DNA of 64,000 nt from Hyphomicrobiales bacterium (GCA_900466875.1 UBNQ01000023.1:402117-466116); one strand, 5' to 3'; counted from the first letter of the stretch, positions 36,468-45,539 are shown. Notes: generated by a model from the letters alone, not told the origin. Program-made: numbers and translations.

Positions 36468-36796
36468 AGTGGTTCCTGATACTCTGGGCAGGTCCGGTTG
36501 CTCTTCTGTCCAGCTGGTACGGTCTATCCTATTATGACATGAGCTTCGGCTTTTTCATGCTGACGCGGCACACCCATGACCTCGTGTTCGAAGTTTATGG
36601 AAACGTGCTGGGCATTCCGCCGGAAACCATCCCGCCGCTCGTGGCCCGTGCCATTGCCCTCGACAGCCTGATCGTTTTTGCCATCATCGCCTTCCGCAAG
36701 CGCAAGGCGATTGCCGCCTGGTGGCGCAGGCGTCAGTTGTCGAAGGAAGGTGCAGTTGCCGTGCGCAGCGAAGAAAGCCTGTCCAGCGCACCCTGA
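36464..36796 (+). CDS. DUF6105 family membrane protein
   Basis: A 110-residue protein of a rhizobial family of unknown function: [29 protein letters not shown].. type N-terminal helix, a central segment ([20 protein letters not shown]), a second helix ([13 protein letters not shown]), and a basic tail. ATGA overlap with the upstream 59-residue ORF makes a two-gene membrane operon. Its last 64 bases overlap ruvX on the opposite strand. Confidence 0.75.
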   Translation: MKWFLILWAGPVALLSSWYGLSYYDMSFGFFMLTRHTHDLVFEVYGNVLGIPPETIPPLVARAIALDSLIVFAIIAFRKRKAIAAWWRRRQLSKEGAVAVRSEESLSSAP

Positions 36797-37227
36797 AGAA
36801 TGAAGCTTGCTGCCGCCGAATCGATCCGTTCGGCGCGCTTTGCACGCGAAACGTCCATTTCCAGAAGCGCCCGTTCGGCCGCGACCGTAGACAGCCGCTC
36901 GTCCCAGAAGATGAAGGGCAGGGCGGTCTTTTCAGACATCGAGCGCACGAAGGCACGGGTCGCCTGAACGCGCGGTCCGGCCGAGCCGTCCATGTTCATC
37001 GGCAGGCCGATGATGAAGGCGGCGACCTTTTCCTTCTGCGCGAAATCCAGCAGCATCACCGCATCCTGGGTAAACTTCACCCGCTTGATCACTGTTCGCG
37101 GTGAGGAAAAGCGCCGCCCGAGATCCGACATGGCAAGGCCGATCGTCTTGGTGCCGAGATCGAGCCCGGCAATTGCCTGGTTCGGCGCGAGGTATTCGGC
37201 AAGTTCCTCGATGGTCAGCGTTGCCAT
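36733..37227 (-). CDS. ruvX: Putative pre-16S rRNA nuclease / Holliday junction resolvase RuvX
   Basis: A 164-residue YqgF/RuvX nuclease with an RNase H-like fold: [16 protein letters not shown] with the first catalytic Asp, [19 protein letters not shown], and [16 protein letters not shown]; the last Asp is in [11 protein letters not shown]. In E. coli YqgF processes 16S rRNA ends and may act on junctions. ATG 37227; 9 bases after the PhnA-like gene, so probably cotranscribed. The 3' end overlaps the DUF6105 gene antisense. Confidence 0.92.
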   Translation of the reverse strand: MATLTIEELAEYLAPNQAIAGLDLGTKTIGLAMSDLGRRFSSPRTVIKRVKFTQDAVMLLDFAQKEKVAAFIIGLPMNMDGSAGPRVQATRAFVRSMSEKTALPFIFWDERLSTVAAERALLEMDVSRAKRAERIDSAAASFILQGALDRLSSLRTATAPSFDN

Positions 37228-37236
37228 GCGTTTTTC

Positions 37237-37542
37237 CTAGCTTTTCTTGCGTACGAACTCGGTGCGCAGCACAAGTCCCTTGATCGTATCGTGCCGGCAG
37301 TCGATCTCTTCCGGATTATCCGTCAGGCGAATGGAGCGGATTACCGTGCCCTGCTTCAGCGTCTGGCCTGCGCCCTTGACCTTGAGGTCCTTTATCAACG
37401 TGACGGCGTCGCCATCGACGAGCACATTGCCGGCGCTGTCATGAACCGCTGAAGCCGCGGCTGCTTTTGCGGCCGCTTCGGACGCAGGAAGCCATTCGCC
37501 GCTTGCTTCGTCATAGATGTATTCGTCGTCATCGCCTGCCAT
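37237..37542 (-). CDS. PhnA/YjdM-like domain protein
   Basis: A 101-residue acidic protein whose C-terminal half matches the PhnA domain: DSAGNVLVDGDAVTLIKDL, VKGAGQTLKQGTVIRSIRL, IKGLVLRTEFVRKK. The usual N-terminal zinc ribbon of YjdM is absent; instead there is DDDEYIYDEASGEWLPASE. The name 'alkylphosphonate utilisation' is historical; the role is unknown. First gene of a pair with ruvX. Confidence 0.82.
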   Translation of the reverse strand: MAGDDDEYIYDEASGEWLPASEAAAKAAAASAVHDSAGNVLVDGDAVTLIKDLKVKGAGQTLKQGTVIRSIRLTDNPEEIDCRHDTIKGLVLRTEFVRKKS

Positions 37543-37730
37543 GTGTTGTCCTTAGGTTCTGAAAAAGGGTCCGTTGCCGATATTGCTCGCAGGAGCTGGC
37601 AGCGGCTGGAGGTCGCTTAGCCCACGGTCTATTGGCTGGCAACCGTTGCCGTCAGGACGTGGCTATAACATGATCCGGTAACGGTGGCGCTCATGATCAC
37701 CATTCCCGCGCGAAACAACCATCGCGAAGT
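37543..37730. other. Intergenic stretch before the predicted structured RNA
   Basis: First part of the 462-bp gap between the PhnA-like gene and the UPF0173 hydrolase. No gene is visible. It should hold the minus-strand promoter of the PhnA-ruvX pair. The remainder of the gap is occupied by a promoter (37731-37758) and a foldable RNA (37765-37933), followed by about 70 bases of leader. Confidence 0.45.
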
Positions 37731-37758
37731 TTGAAATCGGCGGGTGGCGTGCTATTAT
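37731..37758 (+). promoter_or_regulatory. Sigma70-type promoter of the predicted RNA
   Basis: TTGAAA (37731-37736) and TATTAT (37753-37758), 16-base spacer. Transcription would start near 37765, exactly where the first long stem begins. Confidence 0.6.
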
Positions 37759-37764
37759 TCAGGC

Positions 37765-37933
37765 AGGAGGTGAGACGACCTTCGTTCCGGTGGGAGCCGG
37801 GCTTTCGCCCGACCCCCGTGCTGTTAACGGCTTATCGTCAGTGTCAGGCGCCAACCGAACAAACTGACGATCACCGTAACCCGGATTTTCAATCGTCTCA
37901 CCTCCTTTCGTCGCGTCGGAACCTCCGTTCCGA
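37765..37933 (+). ncRNA. Predicted structured RNA or 5' leader with 14-bp closing stem
   Basis: AGGAGGTGAGACGA (37765-37778) pairs perfectly with TCGTCTCACCTCCT (37893-37906). Inside lie CGGGC-TTTC-GCCCG (37798-37811), GTTAACGG with CCGTAAC (37823-37830, 37874-37880) and ATCGTCAGT with ACTGACGAT (37834-37842, 37863-37871). A further hairpin GTCGGAAC-CTCC-GTTCCGAC follows. The closed multi-stem shape resembles a riboswitch or a small RNA. The CCUCC sequences in the 3' arm and terminal loop could bind ribosome-binding sites, as in the anti-Shine-Dalgarno sRNAs known from rhizobia. No T-tract terminator is visible, so it may be the leader of the UPF0173 gene starting at 38005. Confidence 0.6.
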
Positions 37934-38004
37934 CCTCTCCCTTCTATCAAATTTCGATTTGGTCTTACTCCCCCTCATTTGACTGTATTGGAGGACGTTC
38001 TCCC

Positions 38005-38715
38005 ATGAAGATCACCTGGCTCGGCCATTCGGCGTTCCGTATCGAGACCGCCAAGGCAAAAATCCTGATCGACCCCTTCCTCAGCTATAACCAGCCCTTT
38101 GCCGACGCCGGTTTGGACATCAAGGATGTCACCGAAGGCGTAACCCATATCCTTCTGACCCACGGCCACGCCGACCATGTCGGTGACACGGTCGCGATCG
38201 CCAAGGAAAAGGGCGCCGTCGTTCTCGCCAATGCCGATCTTGGCTCCTGGCTCGCCACCAAGGGCGTCGAGAAGATCGAGATGGGCAATACCGGCGGCAC
38301 GGTCGGTTTCGACGGTTTTACCGCGACCTTCACCCAGGCGCTGCATTCATCCGGCCAGGTGGATGAGATGGGCGTCGCCCACTCGCTCGGCTCCGCCAAC
38401 GGTCTGATGCTACATTTCGACGATGAGCTTTCCGTGCTCCACATGGGCGATACGGACATCTTCACCGACATGGGCCTGATCAACGAGTTGCACCAGCCGG
38501 ATCTCGGCATCGTGCCGGTTGGTGATCGCTTCACCATGGGCGGAGCTGTCGCCGCACTCGCCTGCCAGCGTTTCTTCGATTTCAAGCACGCCATTCCGTG
38601 CCATTACGGCACATTCCCGATCATCGATCAGACGCCGGAAAAGTTCGTCAAGGGCATGGAAGGCAGCCGCACCCGCGTCGAGACCCCGACACCGGGCACC
38701 GTGCTGAGCTATTAA
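38005..38715 (+). CDS. UPF0173 metal-dependent hydrolase
   Basis: A 236-residue metallo-beta-lactamase-fold protein: [30 protein letters not shown] (HxHxDH metal site), LHMGDTDIF, and CHYGTFP. The family is widespread; its substrate is unknown. GGAGG (37990-37994) is a strong RBS. It lies downstream of the predicted structured RNA and could be controlled by it. A GGCGCG/CGCGCC hairpin at 38733-38756 may end its transcript. Confidence 0.9.
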   Translation: MKITWLGHSAFRIETAKAKILIDPFLSYNQPFADAGLDIKDVTEGVTHILLTHGHADHVGDTVAIAKEKGAVVLANADLGSWLATKGVEKIEMGNTGGTVGFDGFTATFTQALHSSGQVDEMGVAHSLGSANGLMLHFDDELSVLHMGDTDIFTDMGLINELHQPDLGIVPVGDRFTMGGAVAALACQRFFDFKHAIPCHYGTFPIIDQTPEKFVKGMEGSRTRVETPTPGTVLSY

Positions 38716-38866
38716 ATCCTTGCACTACTTTTGGCGCGTCGCGGCTGCGGCGCGCCGACTGCGGCTAAATCGTTGCGCATTGTTGCTATTCCGGTTGCGC
38801 TTGTTGTTGCGATCACAACACATGGCCATTATAGCGAAGTAGATTTTTATTGCCCGGAGTTGTGCC

Positions 38867-39154
38867 ATGTCCGTCGATCTCGCCACCGTCAAGCGCGTTG
38901 CGCGCCTTGCCCGCATTGCCGTCACAGAAGACGACGCCAATCGCATGGTGGGCGAGCTGAATGGCATCATCAATTTCGTCGAGCAGCTTTCCGAAGTGGA
39001 TGTGACCGGCGTCGAGCCTATGACCTCGGTGACCCCGATGGACATGCGCAAGCGTGCCGACGCCGTGACCGATGGCGACAAGGCAGACGATATCGTCGCA
39101 AATGCGCCCGTAACCGACCGCAATTTCTTCCTGGTGCCGAAGGTCGTCGAATAA
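38867..39154 (+). CDS. gatC: Glutamyl/aspartyl-tRNA amidotransferase subunit C
   Basis: A 95-residue subunit that clamps GatA and Gat[49 protein letters not shown]. Part of GatCAB, which amidates Glu-tRNA-Gln and Asp-tRNA-Asn. gatA follows after 58 bases. Confidence 0.95.
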   Translation: MSVDLATVKRVARLARIAVTEDDANRMVGELNGIINFVEQLSEVDVTGVEPMTSVTPMDMRKRADAVTDGDKADDIVANAPVTDRNFFLVPKVVE

Positions 39155-39212
39155 GCCGTTTCTCTGACGCGCTTCCGACCCTCTCCACGCATTCGAACAT
39201 TTTGAAGAGCCC

Positions 39213-40694
39213 ATGACCGAACTCACCAGCCTTACCATTGCCGAAGCCCGCGAAAAGCTTGGCGCCAAGGAAATCACCTCGGTCGAGCTGACCAAGGCCT
39301 ATGTCGACGCGATCGACGCCTTCAACGGCACGTTCAATGCCTACATCACCACCACGCCGGAAAAGGCGATGGAAATGGCCAAGGCCTCCGATGAACGCCG
39401 CGCGTCCGGCAAGGTCGGTGCGCTGGAAGGCATTCCGCTCGGCATCAAGGACCTGTTCGCCACCGAAGGCGTCCACACCCAGGCCGCCTCGCACATTCTC
39501 GACGGCTTCAAGCCGAAATACGAATCGACCGTCACCCAGAACCTCTGGGACGATGGCGCCGTCATGCTCGGCAAGCTGAACATGGACGAGTTCGCCATGG
39601 GCTCGTCGAACGAGACCTCTTTTTACGGCCCGGTCGTAAACCCGTGGAAGGCTGAAGGCTCCAACCAGCAACTCGTACCGGGTGGCTCGTCTGGTGGTTC
39701 GGCCGCAGCCGTTGCGGCGCATCTCTGCGCCGGCGCGACCGCCACCGATACCGGAGGCTCGATCCGCCAGCCGGCCGCCTTCACCGGCACCGTCGGCATC
39801 AAGCCGACCTATGGCCGCTGCTCGCGCTGGGGCACGGTGGCCTTCGCATCCTCGCTCGATCAGGCAGGCCCGATCGCCCGCGACGTGCGCGATGCCGCGA
39901 TCATGCTCAAATCGATGGCCTCCGTCGACAAGAAGGACACGACCTCGGTTGATCTGCCGATCCCGGATTACGAAGCCGCGCTCGGCCAGTCGGTCAAGGG
40001 CATGAAGATCGGCATTCCGAAGGAATACCGCGTCGACAACATGCCGGAAGAGATCGAAGCGCTCTGGCAGCAGGGTATCGCTTATCTGAAGGATGCCGGT
40101 GCCGAGATCGTCGACATCTCCTTGCCGCACACGAAATATGCCCTGCCGGCTTACTACATCGTCGCGCCGGCCGAAGCTTCGTCCAACCTTGCCCGTTATG
40201 ACGGCGTTCGTTACGGCCTGCGCGTCGACGGCAAGGACATTGCCGACATGTACGAAAAGACCCGCGCGGCCGGTTTCGGCACCGAGGTCAAGCGCCGCAT
40301 CATGATCGGCACCTATGTTCTGTCGGCCGGTTATTACGACGCCTATTACCTGCAGGCGCAGAAGGTTCGCACGCTGATCAAGCGCGACTTCGAGACCGTC
40401 TTCCATGCAGGTGTCGATGCGATCCTGACGCCGGCCACCCCGTCGTCCGCCTTCGGCATCGCCGACGAGAACCTCGCAGCTGATCCGGTCGCCATGTACC
40501 TGAACGACATCTTCACGGTGACGGTCAACATGGCAGGCCTTCCGGGCATCGCCGTGCCCGCCGGCCTCGACAAAAAGGGCCTGCCGCTCGGCCTGCAGCT
40601 CCTCGGCAAGCCGTTCGAGGAAGAAACGCTGTTCCGCACCGCCCATGTCATCGAACAGGCAGCCGGCAAGTTCACGCCGGCCAAGTGGTGGTAA
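39213..40694 (+). CDS. gatA: Glutamyl/aspartyl-tRNA amidotransferase subunit A
   Basis: A 493-residue amidase-signature protein supplying ammonia from glutamine. The Ser-cisSer-Lys triad is visible: Lys near 79 ([11 protein letters not shown]), Ser near 158 ([14 protein letters not shown]) and Ser near 182 ([12 protein letters not shown]). TYGRCSRWG and the C-terminal [15 protein letters not shown] are also family features. gatC lies upstream, and a GNAT gene overlaps its last 10 bases; gatB is separated by 2.3 kb. Confidence 0.96.
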   Translation: MTELTSLTIAEAREKLGAKEITSVELTKAYVDAIDAFNGTFNAYITTTPEKAMEMAKASDERRASGKVGALEGIPLGIKDLFATEGVHTQAASHILDGFKPKYESTVTQNLWDDGAVMLGKLNMDEFAMGSSNETSFYGPVVNPWKAEGSNQQLVPGGSSGGSAAAVAAHLCAGATATDTGGSIRQPAAFTGTVGIKPTYGRCSRWGTVAFASSLDQAGPIARDVRDAAIMLKSMASVDKKDTTSVDLPIPDYEAALGQSVKGMKIGIPKEYRVDNMPEEIEALWQQGIAYLKDAGAEIVDISLPHTKYALPAYYIVAPAEASSNLARYDGVRYGLRVDGKDIADMYEKTRAAGFGTEVKRRIMIGTYVLSAGYYDAYYLQAQKVRTLIKRDFETVFHAGVDAILTPATPSSAFGIADENLAADPVAMYLNDIFTVTVNMAGLPGIAVPAGLDKKGLPLGLQLLGKPFEEETLFRTAHVIEQAAGKFTPAKWW

Positions 40695-41179
40695 GCGGAC
40701 TTAAAATTCGGGAAATGACTGTCGCCGATCACGTTGTGGTCGGCGAAGTCGGTTTTGCGGCGTGGAAATCCAGTGATGCCTTCAGGGGCGTCGATCTCTC
40801 AGCCGATGTATTGGAACGGACCCGCAAGGCCTACGAGATTTTCGCGGGCGAAACCAAGGGCGAAGTCTGGCTTGCCGAGCTTGATGGCACGGTCGTCGGA
40901 TGGTCTGCCCGCGACGGCGCACCGAACTATATTTCCGACGTCTGGGTTTCGCCCGACCAGCAGGGCAGGGGCATCGGCAAGGCTCTGGTCCTGCATTCGC
41001 TCGACCGCATCAGGGCGGAAGGTCACACCATGGCCACCATCCATACCCATGCCAGAAACGCCGGTGCCGTCAGGCTTTACCAGCGCTGCGGTTTTGCCAT
41101 CGTCTGGCGCGGGGTGGAATATTCCAAGAGCATGGGGATGGATCTGGAAAAGGTTCATCTGGAACAATCGCTGATCTGA
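40685..41179 (+). CDS. GNAT family N-acetyltransferase (GNAT 1)
   Basis: A 164-residue GNAT-fold acetyltransferase. Motif A for acetyl-CoA is [29 protein letters not shown] is motif B. Translation starts at GTG 40685 (overlapping gatA by 10 bases) or a few codons later, up to ATG 40715. The substrate is unknown. It resembles the protein at 42055 over its whole length: GW.AR...ISD.W..P, QG.G.GK.L, I.THA.N..A and AI.W....YS are shared, so the two are likely paralogues. Confidence 0.82.
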   Translation: MVVSGLKIREMTVADHVVVGEVGFAAWKSSDAFRGVDLSADVLERTRKAYEIFAGETKGEVWLAELDGTVVGWSARDGAPNYISDVWVSPDQQGRGIGKALVLHSLDRIRAEGHTMATIHTHARNAGAVRLYQRCGFAIVWRGVEYSKSMGMDLEKVHLEQSLI

Positions 41180-41200
41180 CCAAAAGCTTGGGAGAGAACG

Positions 41201-41467
41201 ATGAACCCCGAACTGGCCTCCTTGATCGCCGCTTTCGACCGTCTGGCCTCTACGGATTTCGCGATGGGATCTGACTGGGAAGAGGTGCACAATCTTTGCC
41301 AGGCACATGAAGGTATGGCGGATTTCGATTGGGGCCATGCCCTTTGCCACCGCATCGAGGGCGACGATTGGAATGCAACCTACTGGTATCGCCGCGCCGG
41401 AAAACCGGTCGCGACCGGTTCGTTTGCCGAGGAATGGGCAGCGATGAAGGCTAAACTTTCAAGCTGA
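41201..41467 (+). CDS. Conserved small protein, function unknown
   Basis: An 88-residue acidic protein rich in Trp, His and Cys: SDWEEVHNLCQAHEGMADFDWG, ALCHRIEGDDWNATYWYRRAG. The pattern looks like a conserved alphaproteobacterial family without assigned function. GGGAGAG is a good RBS before ATG 41201. It follows GNAT 1 by 21 bases and probably shares its transcript. Confidence 0.7.
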   Translation: MNPELASLIAAFDRLASTDFAMGSDWEEVHNLCQAHEGMADFDWGHALCHRIEGDDWNATYWYRRAGKPVATGSFAEEWAAMKAKLSS

Positions 41468-41508
41468 AAGCAAGCCGGCCCTCCGGATGAGAAGCCGGCC
41501 GCCATTGC

Positions 41509-41766
41509 CTATCGATTGTCCTGCTCGGCTCTCACCAGCACCAACCCTCGTTCTGTGATCCGGTAGGGTTTGCCGTTCTGCGATCTGATCGCCTTCTTCT
41601 GCTTCAGCTTGCGGAAGGTGACGAGATCGAGACGGGAGAATACCCATCCCTCGCGGGTAAAGAGTTGCAGCTTTTCGATATCACGATTGTCGTCGCGTGT
41701 GATCTCGATCCGGCCGCCCTGGGCGAGCAGGTGGAGGATGCGCTGTTCTGCGCGGGAAATATCCAT
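41509..41766 (-). CDS. YjhX family (UPF0386) toxin-like protein
   Basis: An 85-residue protein: MDISRAEQRILHLLAQGGRI, REGWVFSRLDLVTFRKLKQKK, SQNGKPYRITERGLVLVRAE. This matches UPF0386, whose E. coli member YjhX is a toxin (proposed topoisomerase I inhibitor) paired with the acetyltransferase-like antitoxin YjhQ. No gene directly adjacent on the same strand; the GNAT genes on either side (40685, 42055) are on the opposite strand. Intact length. Confidence 0.85.
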   Translation of the reverse strand: MDISRAEQRILHLLAQGGRIEITRDDNRDIEKLQLFTREGWVFSRLDLVTFRKLKQKKAIRSQNGKPYRITERGLVLVRAEQDNR

Positions 41767-42054
41767 TGTTCTGATGTCCGCAAAGCGCTCACATGGGAGC
41801 GCACAAAAACAACATCCGGCGCGTCGATTACGGGCCGGGACTTGCGTTTTTGTTCGGGCCGAAGCGCCTGAGAAAGCGGGTCGGCCCCTTAGCGGGTCTC
41901 TCTGGACGAGAACATCAAAACTCCCTTTGGCGAACGGTCCGACTGGTTTCCGGCGACGCCGGCGGCAAGTTTAAGGCGGGTTCGCTTCGGTCGTCAATAA
42001 CAGCTTTCAGCACGCGAGATCTGGCGCTGGTAAAATGGCAGGGACGGTGCTGTA

Positions 42055-42591
42055 ATGACCTGCGTAACAGGAAAGGATAGGGCCATAGTCCGCAACGCCC
42101 GTGGAGACGATGTTGATATCTTGGCCGAAATCGGTGTCCGCGCCTGGGAAAAGGCGATGGAATCGATTGGCGAAATGGTCGATATGCGCGGCAGCGCCCG
42201 CGAAGCCTTCGTCAATTTCACGCGCTCCTCCTGGCTGACCATTACCGTCGTCGAGCAAGTCGGGACCGTTGCCGGATGGGCGGCGCGCGAACATCTCGAT
42301 GAACTGATTTCCGACTTCTGGATCGATCCGCAATATCAGGGGCAGGGACTGGGCAAGGAACTGCTGCAGGAAGTCGAGGCTGAAATCCTGCGTCAGGGCT
42401 TTGAGAAGGTGCGGATCGAAACCCATGCGCAGAACAACGAGGCAATCGGCTTTTTCGAAAAGCACGGTTATGCCATCCATTGGCTTTCGGTTGCCTATTC
42501 TCCGAAGATCGACCGGGATGTTCAGTCCGTTGGCTTATCCAAGCTGCTGGTCGAGGCACCGCCGAGCGTCAGCTATGGGCAGGAGTTCTAG
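42055..42591 (+). CDS. GNAT family N-acetyltransferase (GNAT 2)
   Basis: A 178-residue GNAT protein: acetyl-CoA loop IDPQYQGQGLGKELL, second half ETHAQNNEAIGFFEKHGY. It is a likely paralogue of the protein at 40685. ATG 42055 lacks a clear RBS (GGGACGG at about 12 bases). Because YjhQ antitoxins are GNAT-like, and YjhX lies next door on the other strand, a functional link is conceivable but unproven. Its stop overlaps the converging DUF1294 gene by 4 bases. Confidence 0.8.
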   Translation: MTCVTGKDRAIVRNARGDDVDILAEIGVRAWEKAMESIGEMVDMRGSAREAFVNFTRSSWLTITVVEQVGTVAGWAAREHLDELISDFWIDPQYQGQGLGKELLQEVEAEILRQGFEKVRIETHAQNNEAIGFFEKHGYAIHWLSVAYSPKIDRDVQSVGLSKLLVEAPPSVSYGQEF

Positions 42592-42908
42592 ACGCCGGTC
42601 AGCTTCTCAAGCAGAGCCAGCGCAGCCTCAGGCGCAAGGATCGCGACCATAAGCCATCCTGTTTGCAGAACGAAGAACAGCGGCAGAGCCAGGTGAAATG
42701 GCGGCTTGCGCGTCTTGTGTCGCAGCAGTCTTTGGGCTGCCAGTGCTCCGGGACCGCCGCCCGCAAAGGCAAGCAGAAGCAGTGTTGATTCCCTGGTCCG
42801 CCAGCCGCCGTTACGGGCAGCCTGTTTGTCTCGCCAGTAGATGCCGAATACGACGAGATTGTAGGCAATGGCGATTGCCGCCAGCGCGAGGATCGTTTCG
42901 ATCTCCAT
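42588..42908 (-). CDS. DUF1294 family membrane protein
   Basis: A 106-residue protein with two or three helices: ILALAAIAIAYNLVVFGIYWRDKQAAR, STLLLLAFAGGGPGALAAQRLLRHKTRK, and LPLFFVLQTGWLMVAIL. DUF1294 proteins are small membrane proteins of unknown role. ATG 42908 is preferred; a GTG at 42929 would add 7 residues. Confidence 0.82.
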   Translation of the reverse strand: MEIETILALAAIAIAYNLVVFGIYWRDKQAARNGGWRTRESTLLLLAFAGGGPGALAAQRLLRHKTRKPPFHLALPLFFVLQTGWLMVAILAPEAALALLEKLTGV

Positions 42909-43034
42909 GGAAAATTCCGTCGCTCCCACTGTAACGCCGACTAACCGTCACGCCCGTGCCCACAAGTCTTGCGCCACCACGGCATTTGTTCTACCTCACG
43001 ACTTCTAAGAATTCACGCATGAGACGAGCTCAAG

Positions 43035-44537
43035 ATGACCCTAGTCGACGTCCGTACCCCTGATCCGAAACGCTTCATCCCCGGCGCCACCGGCGACTGG
43101 GAAGTGATCATCGGCATGGAGGTTCACGCTCAGGTCCTCTCCAATTCGAAGCTTTTCTCCGGCGCCTCGACCGAGTTCGGCAAGCCGGCAAACGGCAATG
43201 TGTCGCTGGTCGATGCCGCCATGCCGGGCATGCTGCCGGTCATCAACGAGGAGTGCGTGCGCCAGGCCGTGCGTACCGGCCTCGGCCTGAAGGCACAGAT
43301 CAACAAGCGTTCGATCTTCGACCGCAAGAATTATTTCTATCCGGACCTGCCGCAGGGTTACCAGATCTCGCAGTTCAAGGATCCGATCGTCGGCGAAGGC
43401 CAGATCGTCATTTCGCTTGGGCCCGATCGTCAGGGACAGTTTGAGGACATCGAGATCGGCATCGAACGCCTGCACCTGGAACAGGATGCCGGCAAGTCGA
43501 TGCACGACCAGCATCCGACCATGTCCTATGTCGACCTGAACCGTTCGGGCGTGGCGCTGATGGAAATCGTCTCGAAGCCGGACATGCGCTCCTCCGACGA
43601 AGCCAAGGCCTATATGACCAAGCTGCGTTCCATCGTGCGTTATCTGGGCACCTGCGACGGCAATATGGACGAAGGCTCGATGCGCGCCGACGTTAACGTT
43701 TCCGTGCGCCGTCCGGGCGAAGGGTTCGGTACGCGCTGCGAGATCAAGAACGTCAACTCGATCCGCTTCATCGGTCAGGCGATCGAATATGAGGCACGCC
43801 GCCAGATCGGCATTCTGGAAGACGGTGGTTCGATCGATCAGGAGACCCGTCTCTTCGATCCGGGCAAGGGCGAAACCCGCTCGATGCGCTCCAAGGAAGA
43901 CGCGCATGACTATCGTTATTTCCCCGATCCGGACCTGCTGCCGCTCGAATTCGACGACGCTTTCGTCGACGCGCTGCGTGCCGACCTGACCGAACTGCCG
44001 GACGACAAGAAGGCGCGTTTCGTCGCCGAACTCGGCCTGTCGATCTATGACGCCTCGGTTCTCGTTTCCGAAAAGGCGATTGCCGACTATTTCGAAGCCG
44101 TTGCCGAAGGCCGCGATGGCAAGAGTGCCGCAAACTGGGTCATCAACGACCTGCTGGGCGCCTTGAACAAACTCGGCAAAGACATTGAAGAGACTCCGGT
44201 TTCGCCCGCCCAGCTCGGCGGCATCATCGACCTCATCAAGGCCGAAACCATCTCCGGCAAAATCGCCAAGGACCTGTTCGAGATCGTCCTCAACGAAGGC
44301 GGCGATCCGGCCGAGATCGTCGAAAGCCGCGGCATGAAGCAGGTGACCGATACCGGCGCCATCGAAAAGGCCGTCGACGAGATCATCGCTGCCAACCCGG
44401 ATCAGGTCGAGAAGGTGAAGGCCAAGCCGACGCTTGCCGGCTGGTTCGTCGGCCAGGTGATGAAGTCGACCGGCGGCAAGGCCAACCCGCAGGCCGTTCA
44501 GGCGCTGGTCAAGGCCAAGCTCGGCATCGAGGAATAA
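43035..44537 (+). CDS. gatB: Glutamyl/aspartyl-tRNA amidotransferase subunit B
   Basis: A 500-residue Gat[68 protein letters not shown], and a C-terminal YqeY-like domain (about 350-500) that grips the tRNA elbow. It activates the tRNA-bound Glu/Asp and completes GatCAB with gatC-gatA 2.3 kb upstream. GNAT 3 follows after 3 bases. Confidence 0.96.
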   Translation: MTLVDVRTPDPKRFIPGATGDWEVIIGMEVHAQVLSNSKLFSGASTEFGKPANGNVSLVDAAMPGMLPVINEECVRQAVRTGLGLKAQINKRSIFDRKNYFYPDLPQGYQISQFKDPIVGEGQIVISLGPDRQGQFEDIEIGIERLHLEQDAGKSMHDQHPTMSYVDLNRSGVALMEIVSKPDMRSSDEAKAYMTKLRSIVRYLGTCDGNMDEGSMRADVNVSVRRPGEGFGTRCEIKNVNSIRFIGQAIEYEARRQIGILEDGGSIDQETRLFDPGKGETRSMRSKEDAHDYRYFPDPDLLPLEFDDAFVDALRADLTELPDDKKARFVAELGLSIYDASVLVSEKAIADYFEAVAEGRDGKSAANWVINDLLGALNKLGKDIEETPVSPAQLGGIIDLIKAETISGKIAKDLFEIVLNEGGDPAEIVESRGMKQVTDTGAIEKAVDEIIAANPDQVEKVKAKPTLAGWFVGQVMKSTGGKANPQAVQALVKAKLGIEE

Positions 44538-44540
44538 GCC

Positions 44541-45044
44541 TTGTTTTTCGTGAGAACTGCCGGCGAAGAGGACGTGGAGAAGATCCGCGTCCTGCTGGCG
44601 GAGACTTTTCATGGCAGCTACGATCCGTTTTACGGAGCCGATCAGGTGGGCAAGATGGTGAGCGGCTGGAATTCGGCGAATGCGATCCGCGCGCGTATCG
44701 GCAAGCGCGATGGCGAGTTTCTGGTGGCCGATGACGGTCGCAAGCTGGGCGGCATCGCCTATGCGGCCGTATATCCCAAGATGGCCAAGACCGTGATGCT
44801 CCACCAACTCTACGTCCGCCCCACTTGCCAGAACGAGGGCATCGGCCGCGATCTCTTTGCCGAGATCGAAACCTGCTTCCCGGATGCGGAAATCATGCGC
44901 GTCGAGGTTGCCCTTCCGAATGTTCGCGCCATGTCATTTTATGAGCGCCTCGGCTTTGTCGAGGTCGATCGCATGGAAGAATGGGGCGCGCCGAATTCCG
45001 GTCTGCCCGCCATCATCATGGAAAAACGGTTGCTGCAGCACTGA
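44541..45044 (+). CDS. GNAT family N-acetyltransferase (GNAT 3)
   Basis: A 167-residue GNAT protein: LHQLYVRPTCQNEGIGRDLF is the acetyl-CoA loop, NVRAMSFYERLGFVEVDRMEEWG the second half. The start is TTG 44541 with GAGGAA 6 bases before it, or GTG 44550. It sits 3 bases after gatB, so it is translated from the same mRNA. Substrate unknown. Confidence 0.82.
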   Translation: MFFVRTAGEEDVEKIRVLLAETFHGSYDPFYGADQVGKMVSGWNSANAIRARIGKRDGEFLVADDGRKLGGIAYAAVYPKMAKTVMLHQLYVRPTCQNEGIGRDLFAEIETCFPDAEIMRVEVALPNVRAMSFYERLGFVEVDRMEEWGAPNSGLPAIIMEKRLLQH

Positions 45045-45071
45045 TTTGAGACGAGGGGGAGGCTAAGTCCA

Positions 45072-45539
45072 ATGAGCGAACTGATCATCAGAAGGGCACA
45101 TGAGGAGGACTTGGGCGCCCTGATTGCGATCTTTGCGGCGGACGATGTCGGAGGCCATGGCGATACGACCGATCCTTCCGCCTACGAGGATTATCTGCGC
45201 GCCTTCCACATGATCGATCACTCCGGCAACGAGCAGCTTTTTGTTGCCGAACTGGACGGTGAGATCGTCGGCACGTTCCAGATCCTTTTCAACCGCACGC
45301 TGACAGGGCGGGGATCGCTGTCGATGATTATCGAGGCGGTGCAGACACGGCCGGATATGCGCGGCCGCGGCATCGGCGCAAAAATGATCGACTATGCGAT
45401 GGAAGAGGCAAAGCGGCGCGACTGCCGGCTGGTGCAGCTCACATCCAACATCGCCCGCACCGATGCCCATCGCTTCTATGAGCGCCTCGGCTTCGCAAAG
45501 AGCCATGCCGGCTTCAAGATGAAGCTCAACCCGTTGTGA
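45072..45539 (+). CDS. GNAT family N-acetyltransferase (GNAT 4)
   Basis: A 155-residue GNAT protein: IRRAHEEDLGALIAIFAADDVG, VQTRPDMRGRGIGAKMIDYA, TDAHRFYERLGFAKSHAGFK. ATG 45072 has GAGGGGGAGG upstream. It follows GNAT 3 by 27 bases. The ADDxGxxGD and YxxAF.. pattern near the N-terminus resembles small amino-group acetyltransferases; substrate unknown. Confidence 0.83.
   Translation: MSELIIRRAHEEDLGALIAIFAADDVGGHGDTTDPSAYEDYLRAFHMIDHSGNEQLFVAELDGEIVGTFQILFNRTLTGRGSLSMIIEAVQTRPDMRGRGIGAKMIDYAMEEAKRRDCRLVQLTSNIARTDAHRFYERLGFAKSHAGFKMKLNPL

Noticed and set aside
43041..44807. 588-codon minus-strand open frame opposite gatB
   Set aside because: Shadow of gatB; the same reasoning applies to the frames opposite gatA (39018-40646) and accC (47269-48732).
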